A stretch of 64,000 nt of DNA from Diacronema lutheri (GCA_019448385.1 JAGTXO010000065.1:117747-181746), one strand, 5' to 3'. Shown: positions 24,401 to 33,764, numbered from the stretch's first letter. Made by a program: numbers and translations. The notes: generated by a model not told the origin, from the sequence alone.

Positions 24401-24443
24401 CTGGGCGCGCCTTGGTGGGCGCACCCTTGAGAAAGTTGTACAT
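12485..24443 (-). CDS. Giant coiled-coil repeat protein, six exons, unknown function
   Basis: Exons inferred: 24443-23833, 23674-23557, 23375-19570, 19447-14325, 14207-13592, 13445-12485. All introns are GT-AG and phases agree (2, 0, 2, 1, 2), giving about 3,744 residues starting MYNFLKGAPTK. Residues 1-200 are disordered with Gly runs; a helical block follows (NVHEILHHAELMLRAM, then GHLTSFGAWAKS). Exon 3 encodes a long coiled coil including five 11-residue repeats of the type AARAELAAASD. Exon 4 encodes many degenerate helical modules with the pattern of a hydrophobic strand, then LRxxGV and LLG (for example VDVHRVVVALRSAGV and LQRALRASGVTGVARLLG), faintly EF-hand-like but without calcium loops. 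Size and repeats suggest a structural scaffold, perhaps flagellar or centrosomal; that is inference. Two genes read as one is the main alternative, but the 19.5-kb junction fits in phase and sequence. Confidence 0.6.
13446..13591 (-). other. Intron with a GCGCC pentamer array
   Basis: Intron 5 of the giant gene. Donor CG|GTGCGCGCG, acceptor GTGCGCAG|C, phase 2. The 5' half is a tandem array of GCGCC with single variants, starting a few bases after the donor. Splicing moves the frame into the last exon (PVLDMLASPVHQPPS). Confidence 0.7.
14208..14324 (-). other. Probable 117-bp intron, frame-preserving
   Basis: Donor GCCG|GTGCGCC, acceptor GCGCAG|CA, phase 1. The length is a multiple of three with no stop, so retention would add 39 residues. 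It begins with the same GCGCC-type repeat as introns 13446-13591 and 19448-19569, which is the main reason to call it an intron. Confidence 0.5.
19448..19569 (-). other. Intron joining the two long exons of the giant gene
   Basis: Donor CG|GTGCGCGCAG, acceptor AAACGCAG|G, phase 2. The joined codon restores ...LARYGQYAELRPKLARAL, a continuous helix. A GCGCC array follows the donor and CTGAC/CTGAT branch-like motifs lie 20-45 bases before the acceptor. Confidence 0.7.
22122..22300 (-). repeat. 33-bp repeats encoding hendecads
   Basis: Five imperfect 33-bp units encode 11-residue blocks such as AARAELTAASD and AVRAELSAALD in the coiled coil of the giant protein. Eleven-residue periodicity fits a right-handed or straight coiled coil. 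Confidence 0.7.
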
Positions 24444-24620
24444 GCGGTCACCGCTTCGGCGGGGGCACCCGCACACCCCGCCGCCCGGGCCCGTCGGTCA
24501 CGACGTCGACCCCACCCGCTCGCTGCGGCCACAGGCGAAACGAAAATGAAGAACGGAGGAAACGAACAACGTAGAACGCGCGCGCCGGCCTCCCGAGGCC
24601 TGCGGGTCGGGTTCGCGCCG
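24444..24620. promoter_or_regulatory. Divergent intergenic region
   Basis: 177 bp between the ATG of the giant gene (minus) and the ATG of the SVIP-like gene (plus). It includes an AT-richer patch (GAAACGAAAATGAAGAACGG near 24537). No recognised motifs. Confidence 0.4.
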
Positions 24621-24893
24621 ATGGGCGCGTGCCTCAGCGCTTGCCTTGGCGGCGCAAGTGGCGCACGCGCGCGTGCTGCCGAGACGAGCGACGAGGACAA
24701 CGACGCGCGCGCCCTGCTCGACGCGGATGCGCGCCGCCTGGCGGCGGCCGCCGCAGAGCGTCGGCAGCTCCAATTTGACAGCTCGGCGCACGGGCGCGCT
24801 GCACGCAAAGCGGCGGAGCGCGAGCGCGTGCGCGCCGCGCCAGGCCCGTTGGGCAGTGCAGGCCACGCACCCATGCGCTGGCAGCTCGGCTAG
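24621..24893 (+). CDS. SVIP-like p97/VCP-interacting small protein
   Basis: 90 residues starting MGACLSACLGG: Gly2 for N-myristoylation with Cys4 and Cys8 available for palmitoylation, so a peripheral membrane anchor. Residues 41-51 (ARRLAAAAAERR) fit the VCP-interacting motif R-x5-A-A-x2-R, a helix that binds the N-domain of the AAA ATPase p97/Cdc48. A second Arg/Ala helix follows and the chain ends in MRWQLG, resembling the conserved RW end of animal SVIP. Length is close to SVIP (77 residues). In animals SVIP restrains ER-associated degradation. Start chosen because the Met-Gly acylation signal is only meaningful at the N-terminus. Confidence 0.6.
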   Translation: MGACLSACLGGASGARARAAETSDEDNDARALLDADARRLAAAAAERRQLQFDSSAHGRAARKAAERERVRAAPGPLGSAGHAPMRWQLG

Positions 24894-25317
24894 GCCCGTT
24901 GGTGATGGCCAGTGCGGGCTGCGCCGTGGCTTTCGCCGCTCATCTGCAGCGCTCGTGGCGTGCCAGGCGCGCCCCCCCCTTCCCCCACCGCGATCCTTAT
25001 CTGCGCAACCCTGTTTGACGTCGGTGCAACGACGCGACAGAGTCTCAGACTCGGACTCGGTCGCCATTGCTGGTGCACATGCGCCGCGTCGGCCGCGCTC
25101 CCGCGCGACGCGCGTCGAGCAGGTGCGTAATGCAGCCGCGCGCGTCGATCGCGGAGGCGTCGGACACGGCTGGGCCCTACACAGCCGTCGAGTCGTCGAC
25201 GATCGAGGCCGTGAAGGTGCCGCCTGCGCGCGTGAGATGCAGGTGCCGTCGCTTTGCGTGAGGATGTCACGGCTCCAAGCTGACGAAAGCGAGAAAGGGT
25301 TGCAGTGCGCGCGCAAC
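24894..25317. other. Intergenic stretch with frame-broken coding-like pieces
   Basis: About 420 bp. On the minus strand, short segments look protein-like (GTFTASIVDDSTAV and SDASAIDARGCITHLLDARRAG) but are separated by stops and frame changes. They may be the tail of the decayed gene at 25318-25986. Nothing intact is seen. Confidence 0.35.
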
Positions 25318-25986
25318 TCAACTACTTAAGGCTGGGCTGCCACCCGCGCCGTTGACCAGGCCGAGGCCGTCGAGTGCGGGGATCCGCGCCTCGCCGGCCG
25401 CGGGCGGCGTCTGCGTGTGCAGGCTGGCCAGCGCTGCTTGACAGCTTGGCAGCCCGCTCGCTTTCGCTCTCCGGCCATCAGCGGGCACGGCGACGTCGCC
25501 AGGTTGGCCCCAAGGCTCGGCACCCGTTAACAGGGCACGCGGCGATGGGCGGCACGTCCCCGCGCGGTTCGTCGGGCTCCGCGCCCAGCTGCCAAGAGCA
25601 GGGATGATCGGCAACACGTGTGGACGCACAGCGGCTCGGACAGCGGCGGCGGGAGCACGACCGCGGCGTCGATGTACGCGAACGTGCCGGCGCGCTGCAG
25701 CTGCGCGTCCTGAACGCCGCTGCGCGTCTTAAACGCCGTGTAAAGCCGCGCAGACGAGCTCGAGCACGTTCGCGTGCCCCTTCAGCACGTGCAGCAGGCT
25801 CTGAGCACGCGAATGTGCGCTGCGGAGCAGCGTCGGCGGTGGCGACGACGACGGTGCGAGGATTCAAGGGCGCGCGAGCGATCGACATTACCGCTTCCAG
25901 AGCGCCAGCCGCGCGCGCGTGTCGCCCACGGCGCGCCGCGCGATCGATGTAGACGGGTCATCCATCGCCTGGAAAAACGTCTTCAT
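25318..25986 (-). pseudogene. Possible decayed ARM-repeat gene
   Basis: From an ATG at 25986 the minus strand reads MKTFFQAMDDPSTSIARR then RAAGALEAVMSIARA, which resembles the start of armadillo repeats. The next plausible repeat (SLLHVLKGHANVLELVCAAL) is in another frame and soon meets a TAA. A third piece (AGTFAYIDAAVVLPPPLSEP) is again in a different frame. Small introns could reconcile some changes (a GTAATG donor follows ALEA) but no consistent set of splice sites was found. I read it as a relic; a short multi-exon gene is the alternative. Confidence 0.3.
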
Positions 25987-25992
25987 GACGAC

Positions 25993-26160
25993 ATGGACGC
26001 GAGCCCTCGCGTGATCACGCTCGCTGCTGCCTACGAGCCGGCCGGCTCGTCCGTGGTGGACCTCGCCCTCGGCGTGCTCTTCGCCGCGCTGCTTGCCTTC
26101 TGCGCCGTTCGCTGCCTACTTGAGCCGCGCCAGTGCGCCGCCCGGCCCAAGGCGCTCTGA
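25993..26160 (+). CDS. 55-residue single-pass membrane peptide
   Basis: MDASPRVITLAAAYEPAGSS is followed by one clear hydrophobic helix (VVDLALGVLFAALLAFCAVR) and a short basic tail ending RPKAL. It ends 37 bp before the tRNase Z start codon and starts 7 bp from the ATG of the decayed minus-strand gene. It could be a genuine small membrane protein or part of the tRNase Z leader. No family recognised. Confidence 0.35.
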   Translation: MDASPRVITLAAAYEPAGSSVVDLALGVLFAALLAFCAVRCLLEPRQCAARPKAL

Positions 26161-26197
26161 CGTGCCGCAGCTACGCGCGCGCGCGCCAGTCGTCGGG

Positions 26198-29174
26198 ATG
26201 GCCGACTGCGCTGTGCGGCCGTTCGCGACCGGCTGCGCCGCCCATCCAGCGCGCACCGCCGCTGCGTGGCTCGCATCTGGTGGTGGCGTCGACGCGGGCC
26301 CGCCGCCGCAGGCGCACGCCGACGCGCGCTCGGAGGACGACGGCGCGCACGCGCGCGCGTACGAGTCCGCGGCTGAGCTCGTGTGCATCGGGACCGGCGC
26401 GGAGGCGACGGGCCCGTGCGCGATGCTCACGCTGCCGGCTGCGCTCGTCCACCGCGTTGCGGCTCGCGCCCGTGCGAGCGCCACCGCATCTGCCGCCGTC
26501 GCTGCGCCTGGCAACCGCCAGCCGCGCGCACCCGGCGACCGCGCACTGCCCGACGTTGGCTACGTCGGCGCGGAGGGCCTCTCGTGCCTACTCGGGAGCG
26601 GCGAGGGCGTGGGCCGGCTGTGCGTCGAGTACCGACTGCGCCCGCACCGCTCGGTCCGCGCGGTGCTCGTGCCCGAGCTCAGCGCCGCCGCGCTGGGTGG
26701 CCTGGGCGGGCTGGTGCACGCGCTCAGCGCAGCGGGTTCAGCCGAGCTGCTGCTGCTCGGGCCGCTCGGGCTGGGCGAGTACGTGCGCGCGATGCGCGGC
26801 TTCGTGCGCCCGGCCTTCCCGCGCCTCGTCGTGCAGGAGCTGCTCGAAGGCGCGGCGATCTCGCTGTTTGGCGGCGCGCTGGCCGTGCGCGCGCTGCGCG
26901 CTGAACGCCGCCCCGTCCGCCGGTGGGCGGCCGAGGCGGCGTGCGGCGGCGCGTGCGCGCGCGCGCGCGCCGCAACGGCTGCCGATCGCGCATCGCGGCG
27001 CGCGCGCGCGGCCGCCGGCCGCGCGACAGCAACCGAGCCGCAGCCCGGCTCCGCGCCTGACTCGGACTCGGACGTGGGCTCGGATTCGGACTCGGACTCG
27101 GACGCCGACTCGGATTCGGACTCGGACTCGGACTCGGATGCCGACTCGGACTCGGATTCGGACTCGGACTCGGACGCCGACTCGGACTCGTCGAGCTTGG
27201 ATGCTGCACGTACGGGCGCGCACGGCGGCGCGGCTGCCCCTGCGCGGATCCTCGCCCTCGGGCTGAGCATCGCCGCGCCGGAAGATGGGCGGGCGCGCTT
27301 GCTTCTCCTTCCCGCCGCCATGCGCATGCGAGCGCTGCAGCTGCCCGCCGGCTGCGGCGCGTGCGCACGGCGCGCGCGCGCGCGCGCGGCGCTCTACGGG
27401 TCGTCGTGCGCCGCTGCTGCCGCCGCGCCGGCCGCTGCTCCCGGCGCGGCGGGTGGGCGCTGCGCTGAAGGCGTGACGGACGCAGCACCGCACTCAGGCG
27501 AGCCGTGTGCCGCCCCGCCTCTGCAGCTCGTGCTGCGATTCGGTGGGCCCGCGCTCGCGCCGCTCGGCCATGCGTGCTCTGGCGCAGAGGAGCGCCGTGC
27601 GCGCCCGCTGGGCACGCCATGCGCGCAGGCGGGCCCGGCCGCCGGTGCATCCATCGCTCGAGCGCCAGCGCCGGACGTAACGGCGGACGTAACGGCGGAC
27701 GAAACGGCGGACGAAACGGCGGACGGCGGTGCGCGCTCGAGCGCGCTGCTGCTGCTGCCCGCACCCGTGCAGCTCGTGATGGGCGTCGAGGCGGTGCGTG
27801 AGCTTGGCGTCAGCATGCCCGCCGACGCCCCCACCCGCCCCGCTGCCATCTCGCGGCGCGACGTCGCGCGCTCGCCCGCGGCCACACGCGGAGGCGCGCC
27901 CCTGCGACCCGCAGCCACTCGTGCCGCGCCCTTGCCCGCGCCGCTGCCTCTCCTTGCCTTCAGCGCGTCCGCGCACGCGCTTGCGACGCTCCACGCTCTC
28001 GTCGACGGCGCGAGCGCGAACGCACACTTCCCGTCCCCCGCGTGGGCGCGCGGAGGCGGTCCGCCATTGTTGGTGCACTGGCCGCCGCCGGCAGCCGGCA
28101 CGGCGGCTGGCGGCGGCGATCCGACGCGCGCTCGGCGCGCGTGCATGCCGTGCGTCATCGCGACGCCGCTCCTCTCGGTGCGGCTGTGCGGCCGCGCCGG
28201 CCACGCGCTGTGCTGCGACGCCACCGCGTGTCCACGCGCGCCGCCGCAGCACAGCACGGCCGCGGGCAGGGAGGCGGGTGCGTTTGCAACAGCCGCCGAG
28301 GCGCGCGCGCGCGAGGCGCGAGACCCGATCGCGGTGGATGCCGCCGCGGCCATGCTGCCCGCGCACTGGCGCGCGTGGCTGCGCGATCCGTGGACGCCCC
28401 TCGCGCAACCACACGCGCCGCCTGCCGTCGCAGCCGCGTCGGCCGCGCGTGCCGACGCGGACTCGGCGGCGGCGGCAGCGCTCTACGCGCGCGCGGCCGG
28501 CGTCGTCTCGCCGCCGTCGCCGAGCTCGCGGCCGTCCTCGTTCCCGAACACCGCGTCACCCGCGACGCCCGTGTCTCCGCTGCCCATGCCCCCCTCCGCG
28601 CCCGCCATCGTGCCGCCGCCCCTGCTCCCCGCCGCCCCACACATGGCATGTACGCTCCTCGGCACGGGCTGCGCGCAGCCGTCCGCGCACCGCGGCTGCT
28701 CGGCTCTGTACCTCGAGCTGCTGCGCGCACGGCCGAGCGCACCGGCTGCCGGCGCCATACTCGTCGACTGCGGCGAGGGCGCGCTGGGTGCACTTCTGCG
28801 CGCGCACGGCGGCTGCGGCAGCGCGCAGGCGGAGCGCGCCATCGCCTCGCTGCGGCTGGTGTGGGTGAGCCACATGCATGCTGACCACCATGCGGGGCTG
28901 CCCCTTCTCTTGCAGCGCGCGGCCCAGGCGCGCGCCGCCGAGGCGGCCGTCGCGCGTCGCGCCGCGCGCACGCAGCTGGCACAACCGCTGCCGCCTCCGC
29001 CTCCGCCTCCGCCTTCACCTCCGCCCCTCGTCGTCGGACCCGCGCGGCTGGGCGCGTGGCTCCGCGCGGTCGCGCCGCTGCTCGGCCTCGAGTCGGCGTT
29101 CCGCTTCTGCGAGGCGGATGAGCTGAACGAGCTGCTCGGCTCTGCGCGCGCCTCTGCACCGACCGACGCGCGTG

Positions 29175-29205
<31 letters not shown>

Positions 29206-30286
29206 GCCGCCGCCCGCGGGAGCGCGCACACGCGGCGCGTGGGCATGGGCGCGCGTAACGGTCGAAGATGCGCGCGCCACGCTCGCCTCGGTGGGCGCGC
29301 GCCGTCTGCTCTCCGTGCGCGTGCAGCACTGCGCGCACGCGTACGGCCTGGTCATCGATGCGGCCGCGCACGACGCGCGCACGGAAGTGGGCGGGTCCGT
29401 CCGGGGCAGTGGGTCCGTCCGGGGCAGCGGCGATGGCGGCAGCAGCCCGTACGAACTCGCACATGCGCTGGCGCACGCGCATACGCCCATGCGTTTCGTC
29501 TACTCGGGCGACACGCGCCCGTGCGCTGAGCTCGCCGCCGCAGGGCGTGGCGCGACGCTGCTCGTGCACGAGGCCACTTTTGCAGACAGTGAGGGAAGCC
29601 ATGCCTCTGCCAAACGCCACTCAACGCACTCAGAGGCGGTCGGCGTCTGTGCTGCAATGGGCGCGTACCGCACCATGCTCACGCACCTCTCGCAGCGGCA
29701 CACGCCGGAGCTTCTCGCCGGGCCCGCCGCCGCACATCGCGCGCCGTGCGCGCCGGTGACGCCGCGTGAGCATGCACGGGCGCAGCGCCAAGTTGGCGGC
29801 CGTGGCGACATTGGTGCGATCGTCAAGCGTGCGCGGCACGCGAGCGGCGAGTGGGCAGGCGGCTCGCTCTCGGCGCCGCCCGAGACGCGAGCGGCGCAGC
29901 CTGGCGCGCCGTCGCTCTTGGCCGACCGTGGCACGATGGAAGCCGCGCGCGGGAGGTGCCTCCTCGGCGTCGATGGATTCCGCGTCGATCTGTGCGCTCT
30001 GCCCGCGCTGCCGGCGCTCGAGCCGCTGATGGCGCGTGCAGCGCGCTCGGGTGGAGTGGACGCGCGCCAGCGCAGAGCACAACGTGCGCGCGCCACCGTG
30101 GAGGAAGGCGACGGCGACGCCTTGGCCACGGCCGCGCGTCGCGCGCGGCCTACGCCTGCGCTCAGCTCGGGCGTGTCAAGTTCGGCGCGTCTTGGCGCGA
30201 ACGAGTCCGCCGATGAGAGTGACGGTGCGGAGGCGCGCCCAACGAGCGACTCTGGCGGCGAGGCCGACGGCGCTCGAGACAGATGA
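26198..30286 (+). CDS. Long-form tRNase Z (ELAC2/RNase Z-L)
   Basis: 1,362 residues from the ATG at 26198 (MADCAVRPF). It removes 3' trailers from tRNA precursors in nucleus and organelles. The C-terminal half has the catalytic metallo-beta-lactamase site: LLGTGCAQPSAHRGCSALY, DCGEGALGALL, and HMHADHH (motif II, about 28871-28891). It continues with YSGDTRPCAELA, HEATF and the AKRHSTHSEA exosite, and ends with LTHLSQRH. The N-terminal half is the non-catalytic lactamase fold with the usual lost ligands (ALPDVGYVGAEGLSCLLGSG, VPELSAAALGGLGGLVHAL). Large low-complexity inserts, including a 45-residue Ser-Asp repeat, make it longer than the usual 800-930. The last 220 bp are also found, decayed, in the spacers of the neighbouring light-harvesting array. 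Confidence 0.93.
27055..27192 (+). repeat. GACTCG-type repeat encoding (Ser-Asp)n
   Basis: Tandem hexamer GACTCG/GATTCG with interspersed GACGCC encodes a Ser-Asp repeat linker in tRNase Z, a potential casein kinase 2 substrate. Confidence 0.9.
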
Positions 30287-30443
30287 GTGTTGCGAGTGAA
30301 GCGCAGGGGCAGGGCGCGTGCGTGTTCAACTGTTGACTGTGGAGTGTGGAATTGTCATTCCCCATCTCCGTGTTCGGAAAAGGGCGGCAAAGCTATTCCC
30401 AAATTACAAACTCGGACCCGCCCGACCACCGCCGCTGTCCGCC
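30287..30443 (+). promoter_or_regulatory. Leader and core promoter of the light-harvesting array genes
   Basis: The 157 bp between the tRNase Z stop and the ATG is repeated without visible change before all five copies. It is AT-richer than its surroundings, with TGTTGACTGTGGAGTG, GGAATTGTCATTCCCC and TTCCCAAATTACAAACTC. Conservation together with the array makes it the likely promoter plus 5' UTR; no TATA box is evident. Confidence 0.5.
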
Positions 30444-31064
30444 ATGTTCGCGCAGATCGCCGTCGCCGCCCTCGCCTTCTCGGCTCCGGCGCTCCGCTCG
30501 CGCACGCCGGCGCGCTCGCAGGCGATGATGACGTTCGAGGAGGAGATCGGCGTCGTCGCGCCGCTCGGCTTCTACGACCCGCTCGGCCTGCTCGACAGCG
30601 CGGACCAGGAGCGCTTTGAGCGCCTGCGCTACGTCGAGCTGAAGCACGGCCGCATCTGCATGCTCGCGGTGCTCGGTCACGTCGTGACGGCGGCGGGCAT
30701 CCGCCTGCCCGGCGAGATCTCGTTCGGCCTCCCCTTCGCCGACGTGCCCGCCGGCCTCAAGGCGCTCGAGGTCGTGCCGGCGGCGGGCCTTGCGCAGATC
30801 GTCGCGTTCGTCGGCTTCCTCGAGCTCTTCGTGATGAAGGACGTGACGGGCGAGGGCGAGTTCCCGGGCGACTTCCGCAACGGCTACATCGACTTTGGCT
30901 GGGACACGTTCGACGACGAGACCAAGGAGCGCAAGCGCAACATCGAGCTCAACCAGGGCCGTGCCGCGCAGATGGGCATCCTCGCGCTCATGGTGCACGA
31001 GAAGCTCGACAACAACCCGTACGTGATCAACTCTCTCCTCGGCTACCCCGTGCCGTTCAACTAG
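30444..31064 (+). CDS. Light-harvesting chlorophyll a/c protein, array copy 1
   Basis: 206 residues, intronless. Presequence MFAQIAVAALAFSAPALRSR, then FEEEIGVVAPLGFYDPLGLL. Helix 1 has E65-L-K-H68-G-R70, helix 2 is LAQIVAFVGFLELFVM, and helix 3 has E168-L-N-Q171-G-R173; the usual Asn/His ligand of helix 3 is Gln here. It serves as a thylakoid antenna protein. The frame is open 42 codons upstream, but the ATG at 30444 is preferred: it follows the conserved leader and gives a typical plastid presequence. Copy 1 lies 158 bp after the intact tRNase Z gene and is probably nearest the ancestral locus. Confidence 0.95.
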   Translation: MFAQIAVAALAFSAPALRSRTPARSQAMMTFEEEIGVVAPLGFYDPLGLLDSADQERFERLRYVELKHGRICMLAVLGHVVTAAGIRLPGEISFGLPFADVPAGLKALEVVPAAGLAQIVAFVGFLELFVMKDVTGEGEFPGDFRNGYIDFGWDTFDDETKERKRNIELNQGRAAQMGILALMVHEKLDNNPYVINSLLGYPVPFN

Positions 31065-31231
31065 AGCTTACGAGCTTGAGCGCGCCCAGCCCGGCACGTG
31101 CACGCCTCGCCCTCGAGCGGAGTATGTGTGCACGTGCACGCCTGCGCGCGAGCCACTGATTCTGTCCCGACCTTCCCGACCTCGTCGGCCGTCGGCGGCT
31201 CGCTCTTGAGCTTGGCGGCCTTCGCGCCGAG
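31062..31231 (-). pseudogene. Membrane-protein last-exon fragment in spacer 1
   Basis: Antisense to the array and similar to 36447-36616, the last exon of the small membrane-protein gene. The upstream exon and acceptor are absent, so it is a dead copy carried by the duplication. Confidence 0.75.
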
Positions 31232-31416
31232 CTCTGCCGATCGCCCGCGGAGAGCATGCTAGGCACTGCTATCTTCCACACGCGCTTGGAGTAGCATATT
31301 CGGACATCGCGGTGCCCATGCAAGCGTTGAGCGCGTGGGCGTTTCCGCCAACGGCGCTGTCCACGTCGGCGATGGTGCGCGCAATGCGCGCAGGAACTTA
31401 GCGAGTGCGCATCAGC

Positions 31417-31636
31417 GCAGAGCTCAACGTGCGCGCGCCACCGTGGAGGAAGGCGACAGCGATCAGCGACGCCTCGGCCGCGGGCGCTTGACGCGCGCCG
31501 CTCGCGCCTGCGGGCTGCGGCATACGCGCAGCGAGGGCGTGCCGGCGCGAACGAGTCCGTTGATGCGAATGACGGCTCGGAGGCGCGCCCAACGAGCGAC
31601 TCTGGCGGCGAGGCCGACGGCGCTCGAGACAGATGA
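31417..31636 (+). pseudogene. tRNase Z 3'-end fragment in spacer 1
   Basis: Matches tRNase Z from about 30070 to its TGA. Both ends are nearly identical to the parent while the middle has diverged with small indels. No frame remains. It is now simply upstream DNA of light-harvesting copy 2. Confidence 0.8.
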
Positions 31637-31793
31637 GTGTTGCGAGTGAAGCGCAGGGGCAGGGCGCGTGCGTGTTCAACTGTTGACTGTGGAGTGTGGA
31701 ATTGTCATTCCCCATCTCCGTGTTCGGAAAAGGGCGGCAAAGCTATTCCCAAATTACAAACTCGGACCCGCCCGACCACCGCCGCTGTCCGCC

Positions 31794-32414
31794 ATGTTCG
31801 CGCAGATCGCCGTCGCCGCCCTCGCCTTCTCGGCTCCGGCGCTCCGCTCGCGCACGCCGGCGCGCTCGCAGGCGATGATGACGTTCGAGGAGGAGATCGG
31901 CGTCGTCGCGCCGCTCGGCTTCTACGACCCGCTCGGCCTGCTCGACAGCGCGGACCAGGAGCGCTTTGAGCGCCTGCGCTACGTCGAGCTGAAGCACGGC
32001 CGCATCTGCATGCTCGCGGTGCTCGGTCACGTCGTGACGGCGGCGGGCATCCGCCTGCCCGGCGAGATCTCGTTCGGCCTCCCCTTCGCCGACGTGCCCG
32101 CCGGCCTCAAGGCGCTCGAGGTCGTGCCGGCGGCGGGCCTTGCGCAGATCGTCGCGTTCGTCGGCTTCCTCGAGCTCTTCGTGATGAAGGACGTGACGGG
32201 CGAGGGCGAGTTCCCGGGCGACTTCCGCAACGGCTACATCGACTTTGGCTGGGACACGTTCGACGACGAGACCAAGGAGCGCAAGCGCAACATCGAGCTC
32301 AACCAGGGCCGTGCCGCGCAGATGGGCATCCTCGCGCTCATGGTGCACGAGAAGCTCGACAACAACCCGTACGTGATCAACTCTCTCCTCGGCTACCCCG
32401 TGCCGTTCAACTAG
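31794..32414 (+). CDS. Light-harvesting chlorophyll a/c protein, array copy 2
   Basis: 206 residues, identical in protein sequence to copy 1, with the same leader. Its spacer carries TTGATGCG where copies 4 and 5 carry CCGATGCG before the leader. Confidence 0.95.
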   Translation: MFAQIAVAALAFSAPALRSRTPARSQAMMTFEEEIGVVAPLGFYDPLGLLDSADQERFERLRYVELKHGRICMLAVLGHVVTAAGIRLPGEISFGLPFADVPAGLKALEVVPAAGLAQIVAFVGFLELFVMKDVTGEGEFPGDFRNGYIDFGWDTFDDETKERKRNIELNQGRAAQMGILALMVHEKLDNNPYVINSLLGYPVPFN

Positions 32415-32581
32415 AGCTTACGAGCTTGAGCGCGCCCAGCCCGGCACGTGCACGCCTCGCCCTCGAGCGGAGTATGTGTGCACGTGCACGCCTGCGCGCG
32501 AGCCACTGATTCTGTCCCGACCTTCCCGACCTCGTCGGCCGTCGGCGGCTCGCTCTTGAGCTTGGCGGCCTTCGCGCCGAG
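32412..32581 (-). pseudogene. Membrane-protein last-exon fragment in spacer 2
   Basis: Same antisense fragment as in spacer 1, 1350 bp further on. Confidence 0.75.
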
Positions 32582-32766
32582 CTCTGCCGATCGCCCGCGG
32601 AGAGCATGCTAGGCACTGCTATCTTCCACACGCGCTTGGAGTAGCATATTCGGACATCGCGGTGCCCATGCAAGCGTTGAGCGCGTGGGCGTTTCCGCCA
32701 ACGGCGCTGTCCACGTTGGCGATGGTGCGCGCAATGAGCGCAGGAACCAAGCGAGTGCGCATCAGC

Positions 32767-32986
32767 GCAGAGCTCAACGTGCGCGCGCCACCGTGGAGGA
32801 AGGCGACAGCGATCAGCGACGCCTCGGCCGCGGGCGCTTGACGCGCGCCGCTCGCGCCTGCGGGCTGCGGCGTACGCGCAGCGAGGGCGTGCCGGCGCGA
32901 ACGAGTCCGTTGATGCGAATGACGGCTCGGAGGCGCGCCCAACGAGCGACTCTGGCGGCGAGGCCGACGGCGCTCGAGACAGATGA
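32767..32986 (+). pseudogene. tRNase Z 3'-end fragment in spacer 2
   Basis: Same decayed fragment as spacer 1, differing from it by only a few bases, far less than either differs from the parent gene. Confidence 0.8.
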
Positions 32987-33143
32987 GTGTTGCGAGTGAA
33001 GCGCAGGGGCAGGGCGCGTGCGTGTTCAACTGTTGACTGTGGAGTGTGGAATTGTCATTCCCCATCTCCGTGTTCGGAAAAGGGCGGCAAAGCTATTCCC
33101 AAATTACAAACTCGGACCCGCCCGACCACCGCCGCTGTCCGCC

Positions 33144-33764
33144 ATGTTCGCGCAGATCGCCGTCGCCGCCCTCGCCTTCTCGGCTCCGGCGCTCCGCTCG
33201 CGCACGCCGGCGCGCTCGCAGGCGATGATGACGTTCGAGGAGGAGATCGGCGTCGTCGCGCCGCTCGGCTTCTACGACCCGCTCGGCCTGCTCGACAGCG
33301 CGGACCAGGAGCGCTTTGAGCGCCTGCGCTACGTCGAGCTGAAGCACGGCCGCATCTGCATGCTCGCGGTGCTCGGTCACGTCGTGACGGCGGCGGGCAT
33401 CCGCCTGCCCGGCGAGATCTCGTTCGGCCTCCCCTTCGCCGACGTGCCCGCCGGCCTCAAGGCGCTCGAGGTCGTGCCGGCGGTGGGCCTTGCGCAGATC
33501 GTCGCGTTCGTCGGCTTCCTCGAGCTCTTCGTGATGAAGGACGTGACGGGCGAGGGCGAGTTCCCGGGCGACTTCCGCAACGGCTACATCGACTTTGGCT
33601 GGGACACGTTCGACGACGAGACCAAGGAGCGCAAGCGCAACATCGAGCTCAACCAGGGCCGTGCCGCGCAGATGGGCATCCTCGCGCTCATGGTGCACGA
33701 GAAGCTCGACAACAACCCGTACGTGATCAACTCTCTCCTCGGCTACCCCGTGCCGTTCAACTAG
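33144..33764 (+). CDS. Light-harvesting chlorophyll a/c protein, array copy 3
   Basis: 206 residues, one difference from copy 1: Ala114 to Val (GCG to GTG near 33483), just before helix 2. Otherwise identical, so function should be unchanged. Confidence 0.95.
   Translation: MFAQIAVAALAFSAPALRSRTPARSQAMMTFEEEIGVVAPLGFYDPLGLLDSADQERFERLRYVELKHGRICMLAVLGHVVTAAGIRLPGEISFGLPFADVPAGLKALEVVPAVGLAQIVAFVGFLELFVMKDVTGEGEFPGDFRNGYIDFGWDTFDDETKERKRNIELNQGRAAQMGILALMVHEKLDNNPYVINSLLGYPVPFN

Noticed and set aside
30318-30443. Upstream in-frame extension of the light-harvesting genes (42 codons)
   Set aside because: It lacks an ATG, sits in the AT-richer leader, and would hide the plastid presequence. The ATG 126 bp downstream is the better start.
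30393-30998. Minus-strand 201-codon frames repeated in each array unit
   Set aside because: They are exact antisense shadows of the light-harvesting genes and exist only because the genes are repeated.
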